NCBI GenBank assembly: GCA_027486345.1
Contig: JAIXPH010000003.1
Span: 1 to 64,000, forward strand
Length of the DNA stretch: 64,000 nt
From: Paracoccaceae bacterium
GTDB lineage: Bacteria; Pseudomonadota; Alphaproteobacteria; Rhodobacterales; Rhodobacteraceae
Direction: 5' to 3'
Shown here: in pieces, positions 53,700 to 63,322 of the stretch
Layout: every line of letters begins with the position of its first letter
Numbering within the stretch: the stretch's first letter is position 1
The notes under the pieces: model-generated
Seen by the model: only the letters and a program-made list of their open reading frames with translations
What the model was told of the DNA's origin: nothing
The model's database searches: none
Made by a program: the position numbers and the translations under genes

Positions 53700-55274
53700 A
53701 TGACCGACAAAAGCACGCAACCCCGTGTGATGATTTTCGACACCACCCTGCGCGATGGCGAACAATCGCCGGGCGCCACCATGACCCACGAAGAAAAGCT
53801 CGAGATTGCGGGGCTCTTGGATGAAATGGGCGTCGATATCATCGAAGCCGGGTTTCCCATCGCCTCGGAAGGTGACTTCGCCGCCGTATCGGAAATCGCC
53901 AAGCGGGCGAAGAATTCCACGATCTGCGGTCTGGCCCGCGCCAATTTCAAAGACATTGATCGCTGCTGGGAGGCTGTGAAACACGCCAAATCCCCGCGCA
54001 TCCACACCTTCATCGGCACCTCACCCCTGCACCGCGCGATCCCCAATCTGGACATGGACCAGATGGCGCAACGCATCCATGAAACCGTGACGCACGCCCG
54101 CAATCTGTGCGACAACGTGCAATGGTCCCCGATGGATGCCACGCGCACCGAGCATGACTACCTGTGCCGCGTGGTGGAAATCGCCATCAAGGCCGGAGCG
54201 ACCACGATCAACATCCCCGACACCGTCGGCTACACCTACCCGATGGAATCGGCCAAGATCATCCGCATGCTGCTGGAGCGGGTGCCGGGCGCTGACAGCA
54301 TCATCTTCGCCACCCATTGCCACAACGACCTCGGCATGGCGACCGCCAACGCACTGGCGGCGGTTGAGGCGGGCGCACGTCAGATCGAATGCACCATCAA
54401 CGGTCTGGGCGAACGCGCGGGCAATACCGCGCTGGAGGAAGTGGTGATGGCAATGCGCGTGCGCAACGACATCCTGCCCTATCGCACCGGCATCGACACC
54501 ACCAAGATCATGAACCTGTCGCGCCGCGTCTCGACCGTTTCGGGCTTTGCCGTGCAGTTCAACAAGGCCATCGTCGGCAAGAACGCCTTCCTGCATGAAT
54601 CCGGCATCCATCAGGACGGCGTGCTGAAGAACGTCGAAACGTTCGAGATCATGCGCCCAGAAGACATCGGCCTGACCGCGAAGAACATCGCGATGGGCAA
54701 GCATTCGGGTCGTGCTGCTCTGCGCGCCAAGCTGAAAGAGCTGGGCTATGAGCTGGCCGACAACCAGTTGAATGACGTCTTCGTGCGCTTCAAGGCTTTG
54801 GCCGACCGCAAGAAAGAGGTCTATGACGACGACATCCTCGCGCTGGTCGCCGATGAGCAGACAAATGACGCCCATGACATGCTGGCTTTGAAAAAGCTGC
54901 GGGTGGTCTGCGGCACGGATGGGCCGCAAGAGGCCGACATGGTCTTGAGCATCGACGGTGTGGATCACCACATCGACGCCACGGGCGACGGTCCCGTGGA
55001 CGCGGCCTTCAACTGCATCAAGATGCTCTTCCCGCACAAAGCGCGACTGCAAGTCTATCAGGTTGCGGCCGTGACCGAAGGCACCGACGCGCAGGCCACG
55101 GTCTCCGTGCGGCTTGAGGAAGACGGGCGCATCGTCACCGGCCAGTCGGCGGACACCGACACCATTGTGGCCTCGGTGAAAGCCTATGTGAACGCGCTGA
55201 ATCGCCTGATCGTGCGCCGCCAAAAGACCGCGCCGGGTGAGGATGTGAAAACCGTCACCTACCACGGCGAATAG
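53700..55274 (+). CDS. leuA: 2-isopropylmalate synthase
   Basis: First committed enzyme of leucine synthesis, joining 2-oxoisovalerate and acetyl-CoA. The HMGL-like TIM barrel shows FDTTLRDGEQSPGATM at the start, HCHNDLGMATANALAAV with metal His, and NGLGERAGNTALEEVVMAM. The C-terminal leucine-binding regulatory domain runs from about residue 390 to 524. The 524-residue length fits the allosteric class. GGACAGACAG precedes ATG 53700. Confidence 0.97.
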   Translation: MTDKSTQPRVMIFDTTLRDGEQSPGATMTHEEKLEIAGLLDEMGVDIIEAGFPIASEGDFAAVSEIAKRAKNSTICGLARANFKDIDRCWEAVKHAKSPRIHTFIGTSPLHRAIPNLDMDQMAQRIHETVTHARNLCDNVQWSPMDATRTEHDYLCRVVEIAIKAGATTINIPDTVGYTYPMESAKIIRMLLERVPGADSIIFATHCHNDLGMATANALAAVEAGARQIECTINGLGERAGNTALEEVVMAMRVRNDILPYRTGIDTTKIMNLSRRVSTVSGFAVQFNKAIVGKNAFLHESGIHQDGVLKNVETFEIMRPEDIGLTAKNIAMGKHSGRAALRAKLKELGYELADNQLNDVFVRFKALADRKKEVYDDDILALVADEQTNDAHDMLALKKLRVVCGTDGPQEADMVLSIDGVDHHIDATGDGPVDAAFNCIKMLFPHKARLQVYQVAAVTEGTDAQATVSVRLEEDGRIVTGQSADTDTIVASVKAYVNALNRLIVRRQKTAPGEDVKTVTYHGE

Positions 55275-55283
55275 GACGACATC

Positions 55284-55396
55284 TGACGCAGATGTCGGGC
55301 CGTTTCCTGTTGCAGGAAACGGCGTCCGCCCGTGACCCGGAGTTTGCGATCAAACTCCGTCGCGGTTTCTGCGTCAGAAACCGCCTTTTCCCTAAA
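55284..55396 (+). repeat. Four tandem hairpins after leuA
   Basis: GACATC-TGACGCA-GATGTC, CGTTTCC-TGTTGCA-GGAAACG, GGAGTTT-GCGATC-AAACTCC and GCGGTTTC-TGCGTCA-GAAACCGC follow one another; the last is followed by TTTTCC and is the probable leuA terminator. Loops share a TGxxGCA-like form. Confidence 0.75.
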
Positions 55397-56135
55397 GCAC
55401 CCCGAACCGCGCCGTGATGGCGGCGGCATGGTCCGCCAGCGCCGGAACGCCAGCCCATTGCTTCAGCAGATCTGCCCAGCTCAGGGCCGCAAAGGTCACG
55501 TCCTGCCCTTTGACCCGCGCGGCGAAGTCCCGCACCTCTGCCGCATGGGCGCGGAGTGCCGCCGGATCGACCGGCTTGCCATTCGCCCAAGCCGTGGGCG
55601 CGGCGTGAAGATAGACCAGCACCGCCCCCCGCGCCCGCTTTTGCGCCTGTGTCCGCAGGCCGTAAGCATGCTTGACCAGTTGCGCCGCATCCAGATGGCG
55701 ATAGGTCAGCCGACCGTCCGACAGCGCCGCGCGCAGGGCGTCATAACCGGCCATCCCCTGCCCCCAGTCGCGGCTGTCATAGGCTTCGGAAAACACCGTC
55801 GTCTTGCCGGGGCGAAAGGTTTCGTAGCGTTTGCTTTCGACCCCTACCAAGGTGGTCGCGGTCGTCAACGCCACATCCATCCACGGATGCCGCCCGCCGG
55901 ACCACGGGAAGCGCATCTCGGCCTCCAGCTCCACCGTCTCGGGTTGGCCCATGGGGACATTGGGCAGGGCGGGCAGCAGCGCCGGGCGGTCCAGAAACCA
56001 GCCAAAGGCATTTGCCGCCAAAGCCGCCGAGGACTCGGGGCTATCGAACTTGCCGCTGGCAAACTCATTCCCCGGCGCGCGGGACAGGGCGGCAAGGACG
56101 GTTTCGGCAGGAACGCCGGGCAGGAAGTCAGGCAA
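55392..56135 (-). CDS. Possible PD-(D/E)XK nuclease-like protein, 247 aa
   Basis: No firm family. The middle carries PWMDVALTTATTLVGVESKRYETF, where D-x(n)-E-x-K is the metal-binding pattern of PD-(D/E)XK nucleases, followed by a basic helix (DLVKHAYGLRTQAQKRARG). The N-terminal part has LSRAPGNEFASGKFDSPESS and AANAFGWFLDRPALLPAL. It is a cytoplasmic single-domain protein, not flanked by a methylase. A restriction-like or DNA-repair role is an inference from motif alone. Confidence 0.6.
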   Translation of the reverse strand: MPDFLPGVPAETVLAALSRAPGNEFASGKFDSPESSAALAANAFGWFLDRPALLPALPNVPMGQPETVELEAEMRFPWSGGRHPWMDVALTTATTLVGVESKRYETFRPGKTTVFSEAYDSRDWGQGMAGYDALRAALSDGRLTYRHLDAAQLVKHAYGLRTQAQKRARGAVLVYLHAAPTAWANGKPVDPAALRAHAAEVRDFAARVKGQDVTFAALSWADLLKQWAGVPALADHAAAITARFGVL

Positions 56136-57529
<1,394 letters not shown>

Positions 57530-57535
57530 GGGCAC

Positions 57536-57558
57536 GGCCCCCCGTCCTTTGGGGGGCC
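57536..57558. other. mreB-mreC intercistronic hairpin
   Basis: GGCCCCCC (57536-57543) pairs with GGGGGGCC (57551-57558), no T-run. It could reduce read-through so that MreB exceeds MreC, or protect the mreB end. Confidence 0.6.
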
Positions 57559-57593
57559 ACCCACAGCCGCTGCACCAGAGGTGAGAGACCGCC

Positions 57594-58559
57594 GTGGCCA
57601 AGTCGCGCAGCAATCCCGAAGACTTTGCCCGCCCCCTGCGGCGCATCTTCACCGCGCTATTGGTGCTGCTTCTGCTTGCCTTGTTCTTGCTGTGGCGCAT
57701 CGACAGCCCGCGTGTGGAACGGTTTCGCTCTGCGCTGATCGACACGGTGGTGCCAAACATGGATTGGGCGCTGCTGCCGGTCACCAAGACCATCGACATG
57801 GTCGAACATTTTCAAAGCTACGCCAGCCTTTACGAGCAAAATCAGGAACTGCGGCGCGAGTTGCAGCAACTGGACGTCTGGAAAGAGGCGGCGCTGCAAC
57901 TGGAACAGAGGAATGCCCGCCTGCTGGACCTCAATCAGGTGCGGCTTGACCCCAAGCTGACCCATGTGACGGGTGTGGTGCTGGCCGACAGCGGCAGCCC
58001 GTTCCGGCAATCGGTCCTGCTGAACGTCGGCGCGCGCGATGGCATCCGCGATGGCTGGGCCACGATGGACGGCATCGGTCTGGTGGGCCGGATTTCCGGC
58101 GTGGGACAAAAGACCAGCCGGGTGATCCTCTTGACGGATTCGAACAGCCGCGTGCCGGTGACGGTGCAGCCGTCGGGGCAGAAGGCGCTGCTGTCGGGCG
58201 ACAACAGCCCTCTGCCGCCCATGGATTTTCTGGATGACGCGGATGAGGTGCGGCCGGGCGACCGGGTGGTCACCTCTGGCGATGGCGGGGTATTGCCCGC
58301 CGGTCTGCCAGTGGGTCAGGTGGTGATGGGCACGGATGGCCGACTGCGTGTTTCGCTGTCGGCGGATTACCAGCGGCTGGAATTCCTGCGCGTCCTGCGC
58401 AGCCATGAGCTGGAGCCGATCACCGATCCGGGTGCCTTGGTTGCCCCGCCCCCCGCCCCGCCGCCCGCGCAGACCGAGACCGAAGGCGACGCGGCCGCCG
58501 GGGAGGGCACCGCCGAAGCGGACCTTGCCCCGGTTGCGAGTGGCGCGCCGAATGATTGA
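57594..58559 (+). CDS. mreC: Rod shape-determining protein MreC
   Basis: A bitopic periplasmic scaffold for the elongasome. After a basic start (MAKSRSNPEDF) a single membrane span runs about residues 20-38 (FTALLVLLLLALFLLW), then a coiled coil (SLYEQNQELRRELQQLDVWK), then beta domains with VLADSGSPFRQSVLLNVG. The C-terminal 70 residues are Pro/Ala/Glu-rich and may be disordered. The start is GTG at 57594. Its last 8 bases overlap mreD. Confidence 0.95.
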   Translation: MAKSRSNPEDFARPLRRIFTALLVLLLLALFLLWRIDSPRVERFRSALIDTVVPNMDWALLPVTKTIDMVEHFQSYASLYEQNQELRRELQQLDVWKEAALQLEQRNARLLDLNQVRLDPKLTHVTGVVLADSGSPFRQSVLLNVGARDGIRDGWATMDGIGLVGRISGVGQKTSRVILLTDSNSRVPVTVQPSGQKALLSGDNSPLPPMDFLDDADEVRPGDRVVTSGDGGVLPAGLPVGQVVMGTDGRLRVSLSADYQRLEFLRVLRSHELEPITDPGALVAPPPAPPPAQTETEGDAAAGEGTAEADLAPVASGAPND

Positions 58560-59091
58560 CCCGGACCGCGCCTCGCTTTGGCTGCATCGCGCGGGGGTCG
58601 TCCTCGTGGCCTTCGTGCTGATCTTCTTCAAATTGCTGCCCATCGGACCGACCGCCGGGGACTGGCCGGGGCCAGACCTGATGCTGTGCCTGATCTTTGC
58701 CCTTGTGGTGCGACGGCCGGATTACCTGCCGATCTGGCTGGTGCTGCTGGTCGTGCTGCTGGAAGATCTGCTATTGCTGCGCCCGCCGGGCCTCTGGGCC
58801 GCGCTGGTGGTGCTGGCGTCGGAATTCGTCCGCTCGCGCGGGGCGCTGACGCGGGAATTGTCCTTCTGGGTGGAATGGATGCTGGTGGCCGGGGTGATGG
58901 TCGGCCTGTTGGTCGCCTATCGCGTGGCCTTTGCGATCACCTTCCTGCCACAAGCGGGATTCGGCTTTGCCATGATGCAGGTGCTGTGGTCTATCCTGTG
59001 TTATCCTTTGGTGGTTGGGCTCTTGCGGTTGAGCCTTGACCTGCGCAAGCCCGCGACGGGCGAAGTGGACTCCTACGGAAGACGGCTATGA
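58552..59091 (+). CDS. mreD: Rod shape-determining protein MreD
   Basis: A 179-residue membrane protein with about five hydrophobic spans (residues about 12-30, 37-55, 60-82, 107-130 and 145-165), matching MreD. It has LCLIFALVVRRPDYLPIWLVLLVVLLED early on. It links MreC to the membrane and stabilises the complex. Overlaps mreC (8 bases) and mrdA (ATGA), which fits tight coupling. Confidence 0.92.
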   Translation: MIDPDRASLWLHRAGVVLVAFVLIFFKLLPIGPTAGDWPGPDLMLCLIFALVVRRPDYLPIWLVLLVVLLEDLLLLRPPGLWAALVVLASEFVRSRGALTRELSFWVEWMLVAGVMVGLLVAYRVAFAITFLPQAGFGFAMMQVLWSILCYPLVVGLLRLSLDLRKPATGEVDSYGRRL

Positions 59092-61031
59092 GACGGACCG
59101 CCCGCGACACAGACGCCAGTTCCCGCGTGATCACCCGCCGTAGCCTGATGATGGGCGGCGCGATGGCGGCCATGTTCGCCGTTCTGGCGGGCCGCGTGCG
59201 CTATCTGTCGGTCGAAGAGGCGGACCAGTTCAAACTGTTGGCCGAAGAGAACCGCATCAACATCCGCCTGATCCCGCCGGAGCGCGGCTTGATTCAGGAT
59301 CGCAACGGGCGGCTGATCGCGGGTAATGAACAGAACTACCGCGTCACCCTGACGCGCGAGGATGCGGGCGATACCGATGTGATCCTGAACCGCCTCTCGC
59401 ATCTGATGCCCATGACCGCCGAGGATATGGACCGCGTCAAGCGCGAGATCGAACGCAACAGCGCCTTTGTGCCGGTGATTGTCGCCGACCGTCTGGCCTG
59501 GGACGATTTTTCCAAAGTGGCGCTGAACGCCCCCACCCTGCCCGGCGTGACCCCCGAAGTGGGTCTGTCCCGCCATTATCCGCTGTTTCAGGACTTCAGC
59601 CATGTCGTCGGCTATGTCGGTCCGGTCAGTGAAAACGACCTGAAGGATATCGAAAACCCCGACCCTGTGCTGATGATCCCCGAATTCCAGATCGGCAAGA
59701 TCGGCGTCGAGAAGTGGATGGAAAATGACCTGCGCGGACAGGCCGGCAACAAGCGGATCGAGGTGAACGCCGTCGGCCGCGTGATGCGCGAGTTGGAGCG
59801 CACCGCAGGCACGCCGGGAAAGGACATCCGCCTGACCATAGACGCCGAGGTGCAAAACTTTGTGCAGGCGCGCTTGGGCGAGGAAAGTGCGGCCTGCGTT
59901 GTGATCGACGTGCAGTCGGGTGATCTGATCGCCGCGACCTCTGCCCCCGGCTTTGATCCCAACCTCTTCGTGCGGGGCATCAGCCAGAAGGATTACTCCT
60001 CGCTGATGGAGCATGACCACCGCCCCTTGGCCAACAAGTCGGTGCAGGGGGCCTATCCGCCCGGATCGACCTTCAAGATGGTCACGGCGCTGGCAGCGCT
60101 GGAGGCGGGCGTGATCTCGCCCTCCGACACGGTCTATTGCCCCGGCTACATCGAATTCGGCAACCGCCGCTTCCACTGCTGGAAACATGGCGGGCATGGG
60201 ACGGTCGGCCTGACCGAGTCCTTGGAACAGAGTTGCGACGTCTATTACTACGAGGTGGCGCAGAAGGTCGGCATCGACAAGATCGCCGAGATGGGCCGCC
60301 GTCTGGGTCTGGGCATTCGCCATGACCTGCCGATGTCGGCCATCACGGATGGTATCATGCCGGACAAGGCATGGAAGCGGGAACGCTACGATCAGGAATG
60401 GCGCGTGGGCGATACGATCAACGCCTCGATCGGGCAGGGCTATGTGCTGTCCTCGCCCCTGCAACTGGCGGTGATGACGGCGCGTCTGGCCTCTGGCCGG
60501 GCCATCGTGCCGCGCCTGTTGCACAGCGTCGGTGGGGTCGAGGTCCCGGTGGACTCGGCGCCGCCCTTGGGTCTGCCGGGCGCGGCCTTGGATGCCGTGC
60601 GGCAGGGGATGTTCGACGTGATCAACTCCAAGCGCGGAACGGCGCATTCGTCGCGCATCATCGCGCCGGAATTCACCATGGCGGGCAAGACGGGCACCAG
60701 TCAGGTCCGCAACATCAGCACCGCCGAACGCGCGCGGGGGGTGACGAAGAACGACCAACTGCCGTGGAACCGCCGCGACCATGCGCTGTTCGTGGGCTAT
60801 GCGCCCTATGACGCGCCGCGCTATGCCTGTGCTGTGGTGGTGGAACATGGCGGCGGCGGATCGGCGGTGGCCGCCCCCATCGCGCGCGATGCGCTGCTGC
60901 GCGTCTTGCACGGCGAATTGCCGCCGCTGAGCTCCTACCCCGAAGAGCAGCGCGGCCGGATCGAGACCGACCTGAAGAACCTGAAACTGCGCCAGCCGGA
61001 TGGCACCACCCCCGGCGCATCGCGGGCATGA
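59088..61031 (+). CDS. mrdA: Penicillin-binding protein 2 (peptidoglycan transpeptidase)
   Basis: A class B PBP of 647 residues driving lateral wall synthesis. One membrane anchor lies near residues 20-40 (SLMMGGAMAAMFAVLAGRV), followed by PERGLIQDRNGRLIAGNEQNY and the dimerisation domain. The active site is PPGSTFKMVTALAAL (SxxK), then SLEQSCDVYYYEVA (SxN-equivalent SCD) and MAGKTGTSQ (KTG). The periplasmic transpeptidase works with RodA, encoded next. Starts at ATGA overlapping mreD. Confidence 0.96.
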   Translation: MRRTARDTDASSRVITRRSLMMGGAMAAMFAVLAGRVRYLSVEEADQFKLLAEENRINIRLIPPERGLIQDRNGRLIAGNEQNYRVTLTREDAGDTDVILNRLSHLMPMTAEDMDRVKREIERNSAFVPVIVADRLAWDDFSKVALNAPTLPGVTPEVGLSRHYPLFQDFSHVVGYVGPVSENDLKDIENPDPVLMIPEFQIGKIGVEKWMENDLRGQAGNKRIEVNAVGRVMRELERTAGTPGKDIRLTIDAEVQNFVQARLGEESAACVVIDVQSGDLIAATSAPGFDPNLFVRGISQKDYSSLMEHDHRPLANKSVQGAYPPGSTFKMVTALAALEAGVISPSDTVYCPGYIEFGNRRFHCWKHGGHGTVGLTESLEQSCDVYYYEVAQKVGIDKIAEMGRRLGLGIRHDLPMSAITDGIMPDKAWKRERYDQEWRVGDTINASIGQGYVLSSPLQLAVMTARLASGRAIVPRLLHSVGGVEVPVDSAPPLGLPGAALDAVRQGMFDVINSKRGTAHSSRIIAPEFTMAGKTGTSQVRNISTAERARGVTKNDQLPWNRRDHALFVGYAPYDAPRYACAVVVEHGGGGSAVAAPIARDALLRVLHGELPPLSSYPEEQRGRIETDLKNLKLRQPDGTTPGASRA

Positions 61032-61038
61032 GGGACGC

Positions 61039-62178
61039 ATGAGCTTTCTGGAATACCGCCTGAAGACCGCGCCCACGGGTCTGGCCAAGGTCTTGCACCT
61101 GAACTGGCCCTTGATCGTGCTGGTCACCGCCGTGTCGGCCATAGGGTTTCTGGTGCTCTATTCCATCGCGGGGGGGAACCTCGCGACATGGGCAGAGCCG
61201 CAGATCAAGCGTTTTGGCGTCGGTTTCGTGCTGATGTTCATCGTGGCCTTCGTGCCGATCTGGTTCTGGCGCAACATGGCGGGGGTGGCCTATGGCATCT
61301 CGATCCTGCTGTTGCTCGCCGTGGAGTTTTTTGGCGAGGTGGGCATGGGTGCCCAGCGCTGGCTGGACATCGGCCCCTTGCGCCTGCAGCCGTCCGAACT
61401 GGCCAAGGTCACGATGGTTCTGTTGCTGGCCGCCTATTACGACTGGTTGGACATCAAGAAGGTGTCGCGCCCGCTGTGGGTGCTGGTGCCGGTGCTGATG
61501 ATCCTGCTGCCGGTGGGGCTGGTGGTGATCCAGCCGAACCTTGGCACGTCGCTCTTGCTGTTGATGGGCGGGGCGGCGGTGATGTTCGCCGCCGGGGTCA
61601 GCATCTGGTATTTCGCCTTCGTCGCGTCGGTGGTGGGTGGCTTGATTGCGGGGGTGTTCCTGCTGCGCGGCACGCCGTGGCAGTTCCTGCATGACTACCA
61701 ATACCGCCGGATTGACACCTTCCTTGATCCCTCCGCCGATCCCTTGGGCGCGGGCTACAACATCATGCAGGCCAAGATCGCGCTGGGATCGGGCGGGTGG
61801 GATGGCAAGGGCTTCATGCAAGGCACGCAAAGCCGGCTGAACTTCCTGCCCGAAAAGCATACCGATTTCATCTTCACCACATTGGGTGAGGAATTCGGCT
61901 TCATCGGCGCGATCTCGCTTTTGGTGCTTTATGCGCTGATCCTGTTCTTCTGCTTCACCAGCGCCATCCAGAACAAAGACCGGTTTTCGTCTTTGCTGAT
62001 CATCGGCTTGGCGGCCAACATGTTCTTTTACATCGCGGTCAACCTGTCGATGGTGATGGGCATGGCCCCGGTGGTGGGGGTGCCCCTGCCCTTCCTGTCC
62101 TATGGCGGGTCGGTGATGATGACGCTTTTGGTGGCGATGGGATTGGTGCAAAGCGCGCATGTCCATCGCCTGAGGTAA
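61039..62178 (+). CDS. rodA: Rod shape-determining protein RodA (SEDS glycosyltransferase)
   Basis: A SEDS-family peptidoglycan polymerase (379 residues). It has about ten membrane spans and the SEDS motifs GAQRWLDIGPLRLQPSELAK, PNLGTSLLLL, QAKIALGSGGWDGKGF, LPEKHTDFIFTTLGEEFGF and PLPFLSYGGSVM. It pairs with PBP2 encoded just upstream. The ATG at 61039 is 7 bases after the mrdA stop, and is preferred over 61000. Confidence 0.97.
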   Translation: MSFLEYRLKTAPTGLAKVLHLNWPLIVLVTAVSAIGFLVLYSIAGGNLATWAEPQIKRFGVGFVLMFIVAFVPIWFWRNMAGVAYGISILLLLAVEFFGEVGMGAQRWLDIGPLRLQPSELAKVTMVLLLAAYYDWLDIKKVSRPLWVLVPVLMILLPVGLVVIQPNLGTSLLLLMGGAAVMFAAGVSIWYFAFVASVVGGLIAGVFLLRGTPWQFLHDYQYRRIDTFLDPSADPLGAGYNIMQAKIALGSGGWDGKGFMQGTQSRLNFLPEKHTDFIFTTLGEEFGFIGAISLLVLYALILFFCFTSAIQNKDRFSSLLIIGLAANMFFYIAVNLSMVMGMAPVVGVPLPFLSYGGSVMMTLLVAMGLVQSAHVHRLR

Positions 62179-62184
62179 CCCTGA

Positions 62185-63117
62185 ATGACCCTGACCGTTC
62201 TTTTCGCCGCGACTCCCGCCCTGTGGGAGGAGTTCTCAGCCGCCCTGTCCCATGCCTTTGCTGATGCGGGATTGGATGCCGCGCTGGTATTGCAGGCTGA
62301 TCCTGCGGCGGTGGATTACATCGTCTATGCGCCGTCCTCGCCTTTGGAGGATTTCACGCCCTACACCCGCTGCAAGGCAGTGCTGTCGCTGTGGGCGGGG
62401 GTGGAGCGGATCGTGGGCAACCAGACCCTGACGATGCCCTTGTGCCGGATGGTTGATCCGGGATTGACCGAGGGCATGGTGGAATGGGTCGTAGGCCATA
62501 CCCTGCGCCATCATCTGGGGATGGATCGGCACATCGTGAATCCGGGGCAGGTGTGGGACCCGACCTGCCCGCCGCTGGCCCGCGAACGCCCGGTGGCGAT
62601 GCTGGGGATGGGGGCCTTGGGGACGGCTTGCGCGCAGGCGCTAAGGGCGCTGCATTTCCCCGTGACGGGGTGGAGCCGGACCGCGAAAGAGGTGCCGGGC
62701 ATCCCCTGCCTGCATGGTGAGGATGGCTTGCGTCAGGCGCTGTCCACCGCGCAGATCGTGGTGACGCTGATGCCCAAGACGCCCGAGACCGAGAACACGC
62801 TGAACGCTGAACGCCTGTCGTGGCTGCCGCAGGGTGCTGTGATCCTGAACCCCGGTCGCGGCGCGTTGATCGACGATGACGCGCTGTTGGCGGCGCTGGA
62901 TACGGGGGCGGTCGGACATGCCACGCTGGATGTGTTCCGGGTCGAACCCCTGCCCGCCGATCACCGCTACTGGACCCATCCGCGTGTGACCGTCACCCCG
63001 CATATCGCCGCCGATACGCGGCCATCTTCGGCGTCGCGGATGGTGGCCGAGAATATCCGGCGGGGCGAGGCGGGAGAGCCGTTTGTGAACCTGGTGGACC
63101 GGGTGCGCGGGTATTAA
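62185..63117 (+). CDS. Glyoxylate/hydroxypyruvate reductase A-like dehydrogenase
   Basis: A D-2-hydroxyacid dehydrogenase of 310 residues in the GhrA group: a PLCRMVDPGLTEGMVEWVV substrate-domain motif, VAMLGMGALGTACAQAL (GxGxxG), the VVTLMPKTPETENTLNAE region, NPGRGALIDDDALLAAL and HPRVTVTPHIAADTRP with catalytic His. It reduces glyoxylate or hydroxypyruvate with NADPH. It lies 6 bases after rodA and may be on the mre transcript. Confidence 0.88.
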   Translation: MTLTVLFAATPALWEEFSAALSHAFADAGLDAALVLQADPAAVDYIVYAPSSPLEDFTPYTRCKAVLSLWAGVERIVGNQTLTMPLCRMVDPGLTEGMVEWVVGHTLRHHLGMDRHIVNPGQVWDPTCPPLARERPVAMLGMGALGTACAQALRALHFPVTGWSRTAKEVPGIPCLHGEDGLRQALSTAQIVVTLMPKTPETENTLNAERLSWLPQGAVILNPGRGALIDDDALLAALDTGAVGHATLDVFRVEPLPADHRYWTHPRVTVTPHIAADTRPSSASRMVAENIRRGEAGEPFVNLVDRVRGY

Positions 63118-63154
63118 AGCGGGCGGAAACGCACTGTTTTCTTTGCGCACCGTC

Positions 63155-63260
63155 AACCAAGGGGCGCGCACGCACCGCGGGGTGGGTGCACGTATACATG
63201 CGCCCGCCCCGTGGGGGCGGTGCGGGCGCGCCCCGATGCTTTGGGCATCGGGGCAATCCC
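63155..63260 (-). repeat. Inverted-copy element, right
   Basis: On the minus strand: GATGCCCAAAGCATCGGGG, GCGCCCGCACCGCCCCCACG, GCGGGCGCATGTATACGTGC (near-palindromic GCATGTATACGTGC), then ACCCCGCGGTGCGT. It matches 52610-52720 in the opposite direction. Confidence 0.75.
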
Positions 63261-63322
63261 TATCGTTGCGTTGAAAAGGCCAGCAATAACCTGCCGCGCC
63301 GTTTTGGCTGAAGTCGGCGTGG

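Noticed and set aside
54021-55265. 414-codon antisense frame inside leuA
   Set aside because: leuA is a well-matched gene on the other strand; the antisense product has no family pattern.
59073-61142. 689-codon antisense frame opposite mrdA
   Set aside because: It mirrors the PBP2 gene and has no independent evidence.
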